From the NCBI GenBank assembly GCA_964559355.1, contig CAZLHQ010000001.1:66298-130297 (forward strand): 64,000 nucleotides of DNA, in the 5' to 3' direction. Under the pieces are notes generated by a model. That model ran no database searches, had not been told where the DNA came from, and saw only the letters and a list, made by a program, of their open reading frames with translations. Position numbers and translations under genes: made by a program. The DNA is from JAEUMD01 sp964559355. Its GTDB lineage: Bacteria; Pseudomonadota; Alphaproteobacteria; Rhizobiales; Hyphomicrobiaceae. Below are positions 16,788-26,320 of the stretch, one piece after another. Each line of letters opens with the position of its first letter. Position 1 is the stretch's first letter.

Positions 16788-19406
16788 ATGGCGCGGCGCT
16801 CGAACCAGACGTTGCAGCGCACCGCGGCCCCGTTTCGCGCGCTGGATCGCCGTGACGGCGCGTCAGGTGATCGTTCGTCTGCCGGCCCGGCAAAGACCGC
16901 GCCCCTGCCCGAGCCGTTTGCAAGCTGGTTCCGCAGCCGGGGCTGGACGCCGCGCGCGCATCAGTTGGCGCTGATCGAGAAGGCGCGCACACGAAAGTCC
17001 AGCTTGTTGATCGCGCCGACCGGGGCCGGCAAGACGCTCGCCGGATTCCTGCCGAGTCTAATCACGCTTTCGCAGGCCAAGCATGCCAAACGTGGCGCTG
17101 GGTTGCGCACGCTTTACATCTCGCCGTTGAAGGCGCTGGCGAGCGACGTGGCGCGCAATCTCACGGCACCGATCGCCGATATGGGCCTCAACATCCGCAC
17201 CGAAACGCGGACGGGCGACACCAGCACGGCGCGGCGTCAGCGGCAGCGCAACAAGCCACCCGAAATCTTGTTGACGACACCTGAGCAGGTAGCGCTGTTG
17301 CTGAGCCATGCCGACGCGGGTTATCTGTTCGCCGATCTCGACACCATAATTCTCGATGAGCTGCACGCGCTGGCCGCCTCCAAGCGCGGCGATCTACTGG
17401 CGCTCGATCTGGCGCGGCTTGGCCATCTTGCCGAAGGTGTCATGACTGTCGGTTTGTCGGCAACGGTCGCTCGCCCAAGCGAGCTGCGTGCGTTCCTGGT
17501 ACGGCAGCACCGGCCCGAAGCCTGCATGGAGCTTGCAGATCTCGTCGTCACTCCCGGTGGTGCGCAGCCCGACGTGACAATCATGGAGGTTGATGAGCCC
17601 GCACCCTGGTCGGGGCATTCGGCACGCTATGCGATGGCCGAAGTCTATCGCGCGATCGGGCGGCACCGCCTGTCGATCGTATTCGTCAATACGCGCATGC
17701 AGGCCGAGCTGGTGTTTCAGGAGCTGTGGCGGCTGAACGAGGACAATCTGCCAATCGGTCTGCATCACGGCTCGCTCGATGCAGGCCGGCGCGCCAAGGT
17801 AGAAGCGGCGATGGCGGCAGGAGCGCTGCGTGCCGTCGTGGCGACATCGACGCTCGATCTGGGCATCGACTGGGGCGACATCGATCTCGTCGTGCATGTG
17901 GGCGCGCCGAAGGGCTCGAGCCGCTTCATGCAACGCATCGGTCGCGCCAATCATCGCCTCGACGAGCCGTCGCGCGCCATTCTCGTACCGTCGAACCGGT
18001 TCGAGGTTCTCGAATGCCGCGCCGCGCTCGAAGCTGCAGAGGAGGGCGCGCAGGATGCGGTGTTGTCACGCAACGGAGCGCTCGATGTGCTGGCGCAGCA
18101 TATCCTCGGCATGGCCTGTGCAGAGCCGTTCTCGCCCGATGCCCTGTTCGACGAGGTGCGCGCGGCGGCCCCCTATGCAACTCTGACCCGCTCGACGTTC
18201 GATCGCGTCGTCGATTTTGTCGCCACAGGTGGCTATGCGCTTCGCTCCTATGAGCGTTTCGCCAAGTTACGGCACACTCAGGACGGCCGCATGCGCATCG
18301 CCAATCCGCGTCTGGCGCAGCAGTACCGGCTCAACGCGGGCACTATCGTCGACAGTCCGCTCATACGTGTGCGGCTGGTCGGAGCGCGCAATATCCGGCG
18401 TTTGTCGGCGGGTGGTGCGATCGCCGGAGGGCGGCTTCTGGGCGAGGTCGACGAGTATTTCGTCGAGCAACTCGTGGTGGGCAATACCTTTGTTTTCGCC
18501 GGCGAGGTCGTGCGCTTTGAAGGCATGCGCGAGACCGAGGCGTTCGTCTCGCGAGCCAGCGCGCGCGATCCGATGATTCCGAGCTATGCGGGCGGCAAGT
18601 TTCCGCTTTCGACACATCTGGCCGCGCGCGTGCGCGCCATGCTGGCCGACCACGAGCGTTGGCGTTCTCTGCCCGAGCCGGTCGCGGAGTGGCTCAATCT
18701 GCAGCGCCAGCATTCCGCGGTTCCAGCTTTCGACGAAGTTCTGGTCGAGACATTCCCGCACGACAGGCGCCACCACATGGTGGTCTATCCGTTCGAAGGG
18801 CGATTGGCGCATCAAACGCTCGGCATGCTGTTGACGCGTCGCCTGGAACGCGCTCGCGCGCAGCCGCTGGGCTTTGTTGCCAACGACTATGGCTTGTCGA
18901 TCTGGGCGGCCGGCGATTTGTCGGAATTGATTGCGAGCAGAGATCTCGATCTGGCGCGGCTGTTCGATGTCGACATGCTGGGCGACGATCTTGATGCCTG
19001 GCTCGCGCAGTCGAGCCTGATGAAGCGCACGTTTCGCCTCGCTGCGGTCATTGCTGGCCTGATCGAGCGACGCCACCCAGGACGAGAGAAGACGGGCCGG
19101 CAGGTGACGGTATCGACCGATCTCATCTACGACGTGCTGCGGCGCCACGATCCGGGCCATATCCTGCTGGAAGCGGCGTGGGCGGATGCGGCGAGCGGAT
19201 TGCTCGATATCGCGCGGCTCGGCGAGTTCCTGGCTCGCATCCGGGGCCGCATCAGGCATGTTGCCCTGCCGCGCGTTTCGCCGCTTTCGGTGCCAATCCT
19301 GCTTGAGATCGGCCGCGAGATCGTCGCGCAGCAGGCGCAAGACGTTATACTGCGATCGGCGGCGCGCGATTTGATTCGCGAAGCGACCGCCATGGATGGA
19401 TGCTGA
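16788..19406 (+). CDS. Ligase-associated DNA damage response DEXH helicase (Lhr-core type)
   Basis: 872-residue superfamily 2 helicase. Motif I is LLIAPTGAGKTLAGFLPSL, motif II is the DELH box in IILDELHALAAS, motif III GLSATVARPSEL, and motif VI MQRIGRANHRLDEPS. The long C-terminal winged-helix and Lhr-specific region (about 450-850) is present, so the protein is full length. Such helicases are usually coded beside the nuclease PdeM, and often with LigD or a DNA ligase, and are thought to act in DNA repair by unwinding with 3'-5' polarity. Here PdeM follows directly. No ligase gene is next to it in this window. Confidence 0.9.
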   Translation: MARRSNQTLQRTAAPFRALDRRDGASGDRSSAGPAKTAPLPEPFASWFRSRGWTPRAHQLALIEKARTRKSSLLIAPTGAGKTLAGFLPSLITLSQAKHAKRGAGLRTLYISPLKALASDVARNLTAPIADMGLNIRTETRTGDTSTARRQRQRNKPPEILLTTPEQVALLLSHADAGYLFADLDTIILDELHALAASKRGDLLALDLARLGHLAEGVMTVGLSATVARPSELRAFLVRQHRPEACMELADLVVTPGGAQPDVTIMEVDEPAPWSGHSARYAMAEVYRAIGRHRLSIVFVNTRMQAELVFQELWRLNEDNLPIGLHHGSLDAGRRAKVEAAMAAGALRAVVATSTLDLGIDWGDIDLVVHVGAPKGSSRFMQRIGRANHRLDEPSRAILVPSNRFEVLECRAALEAAEEGAQDAVLSRNGALDVLAQHILGMACAEPFSPDALFDEVRAAAPYATLTRSTFDRVVDFVATGGYALRSYERFAKLRHTQDGRMRIANPRLAQQYRLNAGTIVDSPLIRVRLVGARNIRRLSAGGAIAGGRLLGEVDEYFVEQLVVGNTFVFAGEVVRFEGMRETEAFVSRASARDPMIPSYAGGKFPLSTHLAARVRAMLADHERWRSLPEPVAEWLNLQRQHSAVPAFDEVLVETFPHDRRHHMVVYPFEGRLAHQTLGMLLTRRLERARAQPLGFVANDYGLSIWAAGDLSELIASRDLDLARLFDVDMLGDDLDAWLAQSSLMKRTFRLAAVIAGLIERRHPGREKTGRQVTVSTDLIYDVLRRHDPGHILLEAAWADAASGLLDIARLGEFLARIRGRIRHVALPRVSPLSVPILLEIGREIVAQQAQDVILRSAARDLIREATAMDGC

Positions 19407-19450
19407 TCTGCGGGCAAGCGCACGCCGCAAGTGCAGGGAAAGATCGAAGC

Positions 19451-20173
19451 ATGCTGCAATTGAAGCCCGATCGCCTCGGACTTGAGGAATTTCGTGAGCA
19501 GTCGATCACGATTTGCGGCAAGACACTTCGCGCCGATATGTCGGGTGCGCTCTACTGGCCGGCCGAGCGAGCCTTGATCGTCGCCGATCTGCATCTGGAG
19601 AAGGGTTCGGCGTTCGCAGCGAAGGGGCAGATGCTGCCACCCTACGATACGCGCGATACGCTGGAGCGTCTGGCCCGCGTCATCGACAGGTTCCAGGCCG
19701 AAACCGTGATAGCGCTGGGAGACAGTTTTCATGACGCCAGCGGACCTGATCGCATGCATCCCGACGATCTGGCACAACTGCGGTTGATACAACAGCATTG
19801 CGAGTGGATCTGGATCACCGGCAACCACGATCCGCTGGCGACTGGTCACATGGGCGGTCACATTCGCGATGAGATCGTCGTCGAGGGCCTTACGTTGCGG
19901 CACGAGCCGGGGCCCGCGCATACGACGCACGAGATTGCCGGGCATCTGCATCCCGCAGCAAAGGTCACGCTCAACGGATTGACGCTGCGCAAGCCCTGCT
20001 TTGCCAGCAATGGGTTGCGCCTCGTGATGCCGGCATTCGGTACGTTTACCGGCGGACTGAATGTGCTCGACGATGCCTTCGCGCCGGTGTTCAACGGCGA
20101 TGGTATGGCAGTGTGGCTGCTCGGCCAGGAAGGGCTTTATCCGGTCGCGACGCGGTTGCTGCGCGCCGACTGA
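19451..20173 (+). CDS. pdeM: Ligase-associated DNA damage response nuclease PdeM (calcineurin-like)
   Basis: 240-residue metallophosphoesterase. The metal ligands appear in order: VADLHLEKGS (DxH), LGDSFHD (GDxxHD), TGNHDP (GNHD) and EIAGHLHPA (GHxH). This is the PdeM subset that accompanies the Lhr-like helicase. The frame overlaps the helicase stop via an ATG at 19400 (ATGCTGA), but the ATG at 19451, 8 bp after AGGGAAAG, gives the family's usual N-terminus and is preferred. Translational coupling with the helicase is likely either way. Expected to be a Mn-dependent nuclease or phosphodiesterase in repair; target unknown. Confidence 0.85.
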   Translation: MLQLKPDRLGLEEFREQSITICGKTLRADMSGALYWPAERALIVADLHLEKGSAFAAKGQMLPPYDTRDTLERLARVIDRFQAETVIALGDSFHDASGPDRMHPDDLAQLRLIQQHCEWIWITGNHDPLATGHMGGHIRDEIVVEGLTLRHEPGPAHTTHEIAGHLHPAAKVTLNGLTLRKPCFASNGLRLVMPAFGTFTGGLNVLDDAFAPVFNGDGMAVWLLGQEGLYPVATRLLRAD

Positions 20174-20276
20174 TTGGTGCGCGTCTCAAGCAGGCCACTG
20201 CCGTTCTATGCGATTCCGCCAAGGCTGAGCCTGCGCTGACGCGCCCCGATCTTACGGTGGTCGCGCGGGCTCGGCC

Positions 20277-21365
20277 TCAGTGTGAGCCACGCTTGAATAA
20301 TGTCGAGGCCAGCAGGCCGGACACGACAGCGATGATGACAGCGAAGATGCCGTAGAACATGGGATATTTGAACGCGAAGTCGTGCATGTAGCGCTCCAGT
20401 CCCTCGCGTTGCATGGCGACAGTGGAGGAGTGCTTGCTCAACAGCTCGCCACCCTTGAACAGATAGACGTGCGTGGTGAGCGGGCCAACCGGCACATTGG
20501 CCGGCAGCGACAACGAGCTGCGGAAAAGGCTGCGACCAATGAAGCCGACGCCGTAATCGCGCTTCTGATAGAGCTTGTCTTTCTGCTTCAGGCGAACCAC
20601 GGACTGCTTGAACTCGGCGAGCAGATCAGGAGTAAGCTGAGCCTGGTTGGACGCCACAGCCATGCGCACGCTGTCGAAGCCGATAGAATTATCGCTGAGC
20701 GTTCGCGGGTCGGCGATCTCCTCGAGCGGCCGCGTCGACATGATCGCATAATAGCTCGGCACCTTTTCGAACTGAACGGATCGGGCATTGAGCCACACGC
20801 CCGCGACACGCGCTTTTTGGCGCGAGACGATCGGGGTGGGAGTGCCTTCAACGACGATGGCGATGTCGTAGAGGCCAGACTCTGGCGTCAACTGTCGGCT
20901 ATGCTCCACGCTGCCGAAGATGACGATCTCGGTACCGGTGAAGCTCGAGGTCACGTCGACGCTGCGGGTCGAGACATCGGCTTCAACCCGCTCCTTCGCC
21001 CGCCCATCGCTGGCGAGAGTTGGTGCTGCTGGACTTGCTGGGGCGGGGCGTTGCAGCGTGGCGGGGGCAGTAGCGCCAGGAGCGGCAGGCGCAACTGGAA
21101 CGGGGACAGCAGCGCCAGGGGCCACGGGAGCAACCGGGGCGGGGATAACCCGAGCAGGAGCAGCAACTCCAGGAGCGGCGGGTCCAGGAGCGGCGGGTGC
21201 TGGCGGGCCCTGCATATAGCCGCCCGGTGGCATCATGGGACCGGGTCCGTGTGGCGGCATCTGCATTTGCGCACGCGCCACATGCACCGGCACGGTGACG
21301 ACCGCTGCCACGGTGAGGCCAGCAAGTACAACCCAGGCGAGGGAGCGCGAATTCAAACTGGGCAT
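20277..21365 (-). CDS. TIGR02186 / Alph_Pro_TM family membrane-anchored protein
   Basis: 362 residues. An N-terminal signal segment (LAWVVLAGLTVAAVVTV...ARA) is followed by about 75 residues of Pro/Ala/Gly-rich low-complexity sequence. The conserved family domain begins about residue 130 (VEADVSTRSVDVTSSFTGTE, IVIFGSV). A C-terminal helix (FYGIFAVIIAVVSGLLAS) anchors the protein with most of it periplasmic. The family is restricted mainly to alphaproteobacteria and is usually coded next to a TauE/SafE permease, as here: the ATG is 3 bp after the permease stop, with GGAGGG as ribosome site. The Pro/Ala-rich insertion is unusually long and repetitive. Function unknown; probably an accessory to the permease. 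Confidence 0.85.
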   Translation of the reverse strand: MPSLNSRSLAWVVLAGLTVAAVVTVPVHVARAQMQMPPHGPGPMMPPGGYMQGPPAPAAPGPAAPGVAAPARVIPAPVAPVAPGAAVPVPVAPAAPGATAPATLQRPAPASPAAPTLASDGRAKERVEADVSTRSVDVTSSFTGTEIVIFGSVEHSRQLTPESGLYDIAIVVEGTPTPIVSRQKARVAGVWLNARSVQFEKVPSYYAIMSTRPLEEIADPRTLSDNSIGFDSVRMAVASNQAQLTPDLLAEFKQSVVRLKQKDKLYQKRDYGVGFIGRSLFRSSLSLPANVPVGPLTTHVYLFKGGELLSKHSSTVAMQREGLERYMHDFAFKYPMFYGIFAVIIAVVSGLLASTLFKRGSH

Positions 21366-21368
21366 TGC

Positions 21369-22295
21369 TCAATGCCCTCCTGCTAGGCTGCTGAGGGAGA
21401 AGAGCTCGCTCGGTGTCGTAATCAGCCCATAGCCGATCCGCAGGCACACGAGCAGCACCAAACCCGCCAACAGGGCGCGCAACTCTTCGCCCTTGAGCTT
21501 CTCACCGGCCACCGCGCCGAATTGCGCGCCGACGACGCCGCCCACCATCAGCAGCATGGCGAGTACGATATCGACGGTGTGGTTCTGCGTGGCGTGCAGA
21601 ATGGTTGTCGCCGCGGTGACGAAGACGATCTGAAACAGCGATGTGCCAACCACGACATTTGTCGGCACGCGCAGCAAATAGATCATAGCCGGCACCATGA
21701 TGAAGCCGCCTCCGACGCCCATGATGGCGCCGAGAAAGCCGACGAACGCGCCGATCATCAACGGCGGAATGGCGCTGATATAGAGCTTGGAGCGATGAAA
21801 GCGCATTTTGAACGGCAGGCCGTGGATCCAGCTGTGCTGGCCGGGCCGGCGGGCTGAAGCCGGCTTGCCGCCGCGCGACTTGCGCATGGTGTTCAGCGCC
21901 TCGGTCAGCATCAATGCGCCGATGACGCCAAGGAACGTCACGTAGCTCAACGAGACGAACAGCTCGAACTGGCCGATCTGGCGCAGGATCTTGACAACTT
22001 GCACACCTATGATCGAGCCGACGATACCGCCCGAAAGCAGCACCATGCCCATCTTGACGTCGACGTTCTTGCGCCGGTATTGCGCAACGGCGCCCGACAC
22101 CGACGAGGCGACGATCTGGGCTGCCTCCGTGCCGACGGCAACAGCGGCCGGAATCCCTGAGAAGATGAGCAGCGGCGTCATCAGAAAGCCGCCGCCGACG
22201 CCGAACATTCCAGACAGAAATCCGACTGCGGCGCCCATGCCTAGGAACACGAATACGTTCGCGGACATCTCGGCGATGGGCAGATAGAAATTCAT
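21369..22295 (-). CDS. Sulfite exporter TauE/SafE family permease
   Basis: 308-residue integral membrane protein with about eight hydrophobic helices. It has two related halves, each starting with a Gly-rich motif: AAVGFLSGMFGVGGGFLMTPLL and VGFLGAIMGVGGGFIMVPAM, diagnostic of TauE/SafE. The family exports sulfoacetate, sulfite or other organic anions, but the substrate here is not predictable. The ATG at 22295 has AAGGA 8 bp upstream, and codons before it in the frame are unrelated. Co-transcribed with the TIGR02186 protein, whose gene starts 3 bp after this stop. Confidence 0.9.
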   Translation of the reverse strand: MNFYLPIAEMSANVFVFLGMGAAVGFLSGMFGVGGGFLMTPLLIFSGIPAAVAVGTEAAQIVASSVSGAVAQYRRKNVDVKMGMVLLSGGIVGSIIGVQVVKILRQIGQFELFVSLSYVTFLGVIGALMLTEALNTMRKSRGGKPASARRPGQHSWIHGLPFKMRFHRSKLYISAIPPLMIGAFVGFLGAIMGVGGGFIMVPAMIYLLRVPTNVVVGTSLFQIVFVTAATTILHATQNHTVDIVLAMLLMVGGVVGAQFGAVAGEKLKGEELRALLAGLVLLVCLRIGYGLITTPSELFSLSSLAGGH

Positions 22296-22545
22296 GTAAG
22301 GATTCCTTCGGCGCACCATATTGGGCGCGATCGGGGAGCCGGACGTTTCTTAGATTTTTGAGCTTGCCAGATGAACTGGCGCACTGACGCCTCGCCAGCA
22401 CATGTGCCGCCGGAATTGCGCCGGAACGCCGCGTCGCACTCTTGATGTTACCTGTGACGCCTCAGTACGCCGTGGTCAATGCGACCATCTGTGACCCCAC
22501 CGAAATCGGGCGCACGCAATAGCCCTAAATTCTGTCATGCTGAAC
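22296..22545. other. Spacer between permease start and the PodJ-like terminator
   Basis: This stretch should carry the promoter of the permease pair, read leftwards. No recognisable gene, repeat or clear promoter was seen. Together with the terminator it makes up a 345-bp gap between genes. Confidence 0.4.
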
Positions 22546-22576
22546 GAAAAAGGGCCCTGCTGTCGGCAGGACCCTT
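22546..22576 (-). terminator. Rho-independent terminator of the PodJ-like gene
   Basis: Read on the minus strand, an 11-bp stem (AAGGGTCCTGC with GCAGGGCCCTT, one G-T pair) closes a short loop and is followed by TTTTTC. It lies about 65 bp after the stop codon of the PodJ-like gene, so it would end that transcript before the permease operon. Confidence 0.75.
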
Positions 22577-22640
22577 GATCTTTCCATGGAAAATGCTGAC
22601 GAGGCTGTCACTTGGTCGCAACTGATGCGGCGCGGGATGA

Positions 22641-25600
22641 TCAGATGTTGCCGCTGGCGGCCGCGCGTGACTTCCACGCTTCGCCTGCTGCCAGCGGGTC
22701 GTTTGCCAGCCTGTTGGCCTCCTTGGGCCGCCAAGTGTCGATGGCGCGGCGGCCCGCGGCGAGATCGGCGGGCTGCATTGATTTTTCGAGCTCGTCGCGG
22801 CGGCGGACGGCTTCGGTATCGCCCTGCCGGGCGGCAAGCGCGAACCATTTGTAGGCAAGCCCCATGTCCTTGCCGACGCCAAGCCCGCTTTCGAATAGCA
22901 CGGCCAGGTTGAACTGGCTGTCGGCAAGCCCGTGATCGGCGGCCGATTGGAACCACTTCGAGGCCGTCTCGTAGTCGGGCGTCTTGGCGGCGCGGCCGGC
23001 GCTGAGCACGGCGAGGTTGTGCATCGCCTTGACGTTGCCTTGCTCGGCGGCGCGCTGATACCACGTCTTGGCTCGCGCCAGGTCCTGCTTCACGCCCATG
23101 CCACGCTCGAACAGAGTGGCGAGGCGGTACTGGGCTTGCGCAAAGCCGCGCGTTGCGGACCGCTGATACCAGCGTTGTGCCTCGTTGAAGTTCTGCTCGA
23201 TGCCCTTGCCCTCGGCGAAGCGGGCGCCGACCTCGAACTCTGCAGAGGGGTCGCCCTTGGCGGCGGCAAGTCGCAGCGACAGGGGGCCTGCGGCCGCCGG
23301 CGGAAGGTCGAGCGCCTGGCGGCGATTTTCCGACATGGCGGAATTGGCAATTCCCGCCTGCGGATCGGCGTCTGTGTTGGCGCGCACCTGCTGCAGCGTC
23401 ACCGCTTGTGGTGGGGCCATCGGATCGGCTTCGCGCATGAACTGCGGGATCAGCGCTGCGGGCACGGCCTCGACTTGGGCGGCGCCAAGCTGGCTCGACA
23501 GGTGGGCCGTCGTCTGCCGCTCCTCGAGCCGCTCCAGTTGCGACAGCGTCGGCGCGCGGGCTGGCTTTGCCACCGTGATGCCAGCTGGTGGCGCGGCGCT
23601 GTTGCGGATGGCATCTTCGAGGCTCGAATTGCGATCGATTTTGACTTCGTCGTTTGATTCGATTTCATCGCCCATGCCGCGTGTGCGGGTGTTCGGCGTG
23701 CTGCGGAACAAGTCGTCCTTGCTGCCGGCAGCCGGCGCATTTGTCGTGGGGGCGCTGGCTTTGGGAGCTGCGGGAGCTTGTGTCGCTTTCTGCGGAATTT
23801 CGACTTCGCGAGCGCCTGGCGGTGCTGGGGCCGTGGCTGGCTTTTCGATGGGTGCCTCGCGGTTCGGTGCGCCAGATGCGGGTGCAAGCGGCGTGGGTTC
23901 GTTCGCGGGCGTGGTCGCGGCCGGCTTGATCGGCACGATGCCGCGATCGGTCGGCTGCTCGCTTTTCTCGATGGCAGCAGGACCGGTCGCGGACGTGGCG
24001 GCCTTCTTCTTCATCAACAGGAAGATGCCGGGGATTGCGATCATCAGCACGATGGCGCTGACGATCAACTTGCGCGACGGTTTGCGCAGGCTGCTGGTGA
24101 TCGACACCTTGTCGGGCTCGACTGTGGCTTCTGCGGCTTTGCGGCCCTTTCCGATGGGAACCGCAGCGGGTGTCGGCTCGGAGATCTGCACGCGGGGTCG
24201 CGCGCCGAGCGGGCTGGCTGCGGCGTCTGCATTCGGGGAGACGATGTTTGTTGCAGCCTTGACCTTTGCGCGCTGGGCGTCGGCGATGAAGTCTTGCCGA
24301 AGCCGCTCGATGGAGGCTGGTGAGCTTGCCGCGCTGCGCGTTTCACTCGAGAGGGGGCTGCGCGGGGCCACGAAAGGGCGGACGGATACGTCCTCGTCAT
24401 CGTGTGCGGGGCCGTAACCGGTGGCCGGTCCCATGCGCGGCTCGAGGTCGCTCATGGTCCGGGCGTTGTCGGCGAAGGCGCCGGCGGCATCTGCGGAGCG
24501 CTGGGCACCGGCGGTCGCGTCGGCCGCAAACCGGACATGCTCGCGCACATACTCTTGCGGCGACGATCTGGAATGCGTGACCTCAAGCGCATCGACACGA
24601 TCGAGCACACGGATCATTGCCTGCTGCATCGTATCCAGCATGGCGGCAGTCTGCTCTTCGCCCTCGCGCCGTTCGTTGATGAACTGCTCCAGCAACTGGC
24701 GCATGGCGAAGACGTCTTCGCCGTTGCCGCTGTCGCCATGACCGAGGTCGGCAAAGCGCGTGGCGATGCGTTCGGCGGCAGCGTCGGCGAGGTCGGCAAG
24801 ATCGGGTGCGATGTGGCTCTGGTTCTCCCGGAAGCTGGCGGCGATCTGGTCCACTGCCGAGGAGATCAGGGGTTCCAGGTCGTGGGAGACTTCGGCTCCG
24901 CGCTCCAATGCGCTATCAAGACGGGGATCGCTCAGGCGATCGACGATCGCATGCAGGGTTGATTCGATATCGTCGAGGCGGCCGAGTTGCTGGCGTGCTT
25001 CATCGAAGCGCTCGGTCAATTCGGTGATGTGGGCTTCGATCAGGCGCAGGCCGTCGACATCGGCATGCGAGGCGAGATTGCTCAGGGCTTCGCTGAAACG
25101 CGATTCGAGCTGATCGAAGCGGGCGTCGAGAGTCGAAATGACGGGCTCGGGCTTGATCGTATCGAGGGTTTCTTCGACGCGGCGGGCAATGTCGATCAAG
25201 CGGCCATCGAGCCAGTCGCGGTCGTCGTCGTGCAAGCCGATCGCATAATGCGAGGCAGAGACCGGGGCGGCCGCAAATGCCAGGTGGCTTTGCGAGGACT
25301 TTTCGTAGGCCCGCTCGGGATCGGGCATCCGCGCGGCAGCGGCGCCGAGCGTCTCCTCGTAGTGGGACGTCAAGGCGTCGGCGGCGGCTTCGTCCCAGGC
25401 GGTCTCATCGTTCGCCATTACCGGCTCCAGCACGTAGGCGGCCGAGGGGAGCGCGAACGGCGCGGCGTTGGTCGGCTTCAACTGCGTTGCGTTGTCTGTG
25501 ATCGGCGGCTTGGTGGGCGTTGCGACAACCGGTTCGGGCTCGGCGGAGGTGAACATCGACGTGCGCGGGCTCGGCGCATACGCTGTTTCATCTGCGTCGC

Positions 25601-25901
25601 GAATGGAGGCGATGCGGTCCGCCAGCATATTGACGCCGTCTTCGATACGCTCGAATGCCGGCACGTACTGCTCGGGAACGCGGCCCTTGTAGGAGCGTGC
25701 TTCGGCGCCCAGTTGCTCGACGCGATTGAACATGCGTTCGAGTGTGTGCGACTGACGCTCCTCGGCATCCGACAGCTGTTGCGCAATACGCTCGATCAGG
25801 CCGCGCAACTCGTCGGCGCGGCAGCCGCCGTCGTCATTGCGCGTGACTGCGTTGCGCCCGCTGGAACCTGCTGCGGACCCGCCCCCGAATTGCGTCGACA
25901 T
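22641..25901 (-). CDS. PodJ-like polar localisation protein with Sel1 repeats
   Basis: 1086 residues. The N-terminal 400 or so are acidic with coiled-coil segments (ELRGLIERIAQQLSDAEERQ near the start). A single transmembrane helix (LIVSAIVLMIAIPGIFLLM) lies at about 608-630, followed by a Pro/Ala-rich stretch. Then come four or so Sel1-type repeats at about 880-1030 (GDPSAEFEVGARFAEGKGI, AQAQYRLATLFERGMGV and others), predicted periplasmic. This layout matches PodJ and the rhizobial PodJL proteins, which place polar and division proteins. The peptidoglycan-binding domain found at the end of Caulobacter PodJ is not evident. The ATG at 25901 (MSTQFGGG) has GGGGA 5 bp upstream and is preferred to one 12 bp earlier. 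Confidence 0.75.
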   Translation of the reverse strand: MSTQFGGGSAAGSSGRNAVTRNDDGGCRADELRGLIERIAQQLSDAEERQSHTLERMFNRVEQLGAEARSYKGRVPEQYVPAFERIEDGVNMLADRIASIRDADETAYAPSPRTSMFTSAEPEPVVATPTKPPITDNATQLKPTNAAPFALPSAAYVLEPVMANDETAWDEAAADALTSHYEETLGAAAARMPDPERAYEKSSQSHLAFAAAPVSASHYAIGLHDDDRDWLDGRLIDIARRVEETLDTIKPEPVISTLDARFDQLESRFSEALSNLASHADVDGLRLIEAHITELTERFDEARQQLGRLDDIESTLHAIVDRLSDPRLDSALERGAEVSHDLEPLISSAVDQIAASFRENQSHIAPDLADLADAAAERIATRFADLGHGDSGNGEDVFAMRQLLEQFINERREGEEQTAAMLDTMQQAMIRVLDRVDALEVTHSRSSPQEYVREHVRFAADATAGAQRSADAAGAFADNARTMSDLEPRMGPATGYGPAHDDEDVSVRPFVAPRSPLSSETRSAASSPASIERLRQDFIADAQRAKVKAATNIVSPNADAAASPLGARPRVQISEPTPAAVPIGKGRKAAEATVEPDKVSITSSLRKPSRKLIVSAIVLMIAIPGIFLLMKKKAATSATGPAAIEKSEQPTDRGIVPIKPAATTPANEPTPLAPASGAPNREAPIEKPATAPAPPGAREVEIPQKATQAPAAPKASAPTTNAPAAGSKDDLFRSTPNTRTRGMGDEIESNDEVKIDRNSSLEDAIRNSAAPPAGITVAKPARAPTLSQLERLEERQTTAHLSSQLGAAQVEAVPAALIPQFMREADPMAPPQAVTLQQVRANTDADPQAGIANSAMSENRRQALDLPPAAAGPLSLRLAAAKGDPSAEFEVGARFAEGKGIEQNFNEAQRWYQRSATRGFAQAQYRLATLFERGMGVKQDLARAKTWYQRAAEQGNVKAMHNLAVLSAGRAAKTPDYETASKWFQSAADHGLADSQFNLAVLFESGLGVGKDMGLAYKWFALAARQGDTEAVRRRDELEKSMQPADLAAGRRAIDTWRPKEANRLANDPLAAGEAWKSRAAASGNI

Positions 25902-26320
25902 TCTGTTCCCCATTGCCACTCGCTTCAGTCGTTCTGACTTCGCGGCGTTCCCATTGGGGGAGGACGGAGCGGCTCCAGCACCACTCGGACGTCTTGCCGT
26001 GTCAGAATCAACGCCGGTTCGGACGCGACACGAGCAAGAACCACTGTTCGAAGCTCTCAACGGCCGGTAAATGTTCGGTTAAGTGGAAAGCAGGAGTGTC
26101 TGGTAACGGCAAAATGCCCGGGATTTGGGGCTTGCAGCGCGCCTGTTGCGGGTCCATTTGAGGGCTTGTCAGGGCTGCTCGCCGCAATCGCGGTAAAGGT
26201 GGCCAAAGTGATTCGCCGGAATGCCGCGCATGGCCGGTCATCCAGGCGAAGAGATTTGCGGGCGGCAGGGCGGTGGAACAGGGCCGCGTTGCCCTCCCCC
26301 GAGTGCCAAGGAGTGGACCG
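25902..26320. other. Divergent promoter region, no gene seen
   Basis: About 420 bp between the minus-strand PodJ-like gene and the plus-strand secreted protein. The PodJ frame stays open upstream, but lacks family-like sequence there. No dispersed repeat and no clear promoter boxes were identified. Confidence 0.4.

Noticed and set aside
18267..19430. 387-residue minus-strand open frame opposite the Lhr-like helicase
   Set aside because: Shadow of the helicase codons; Arg/Gln/His-rich without any family pattern.
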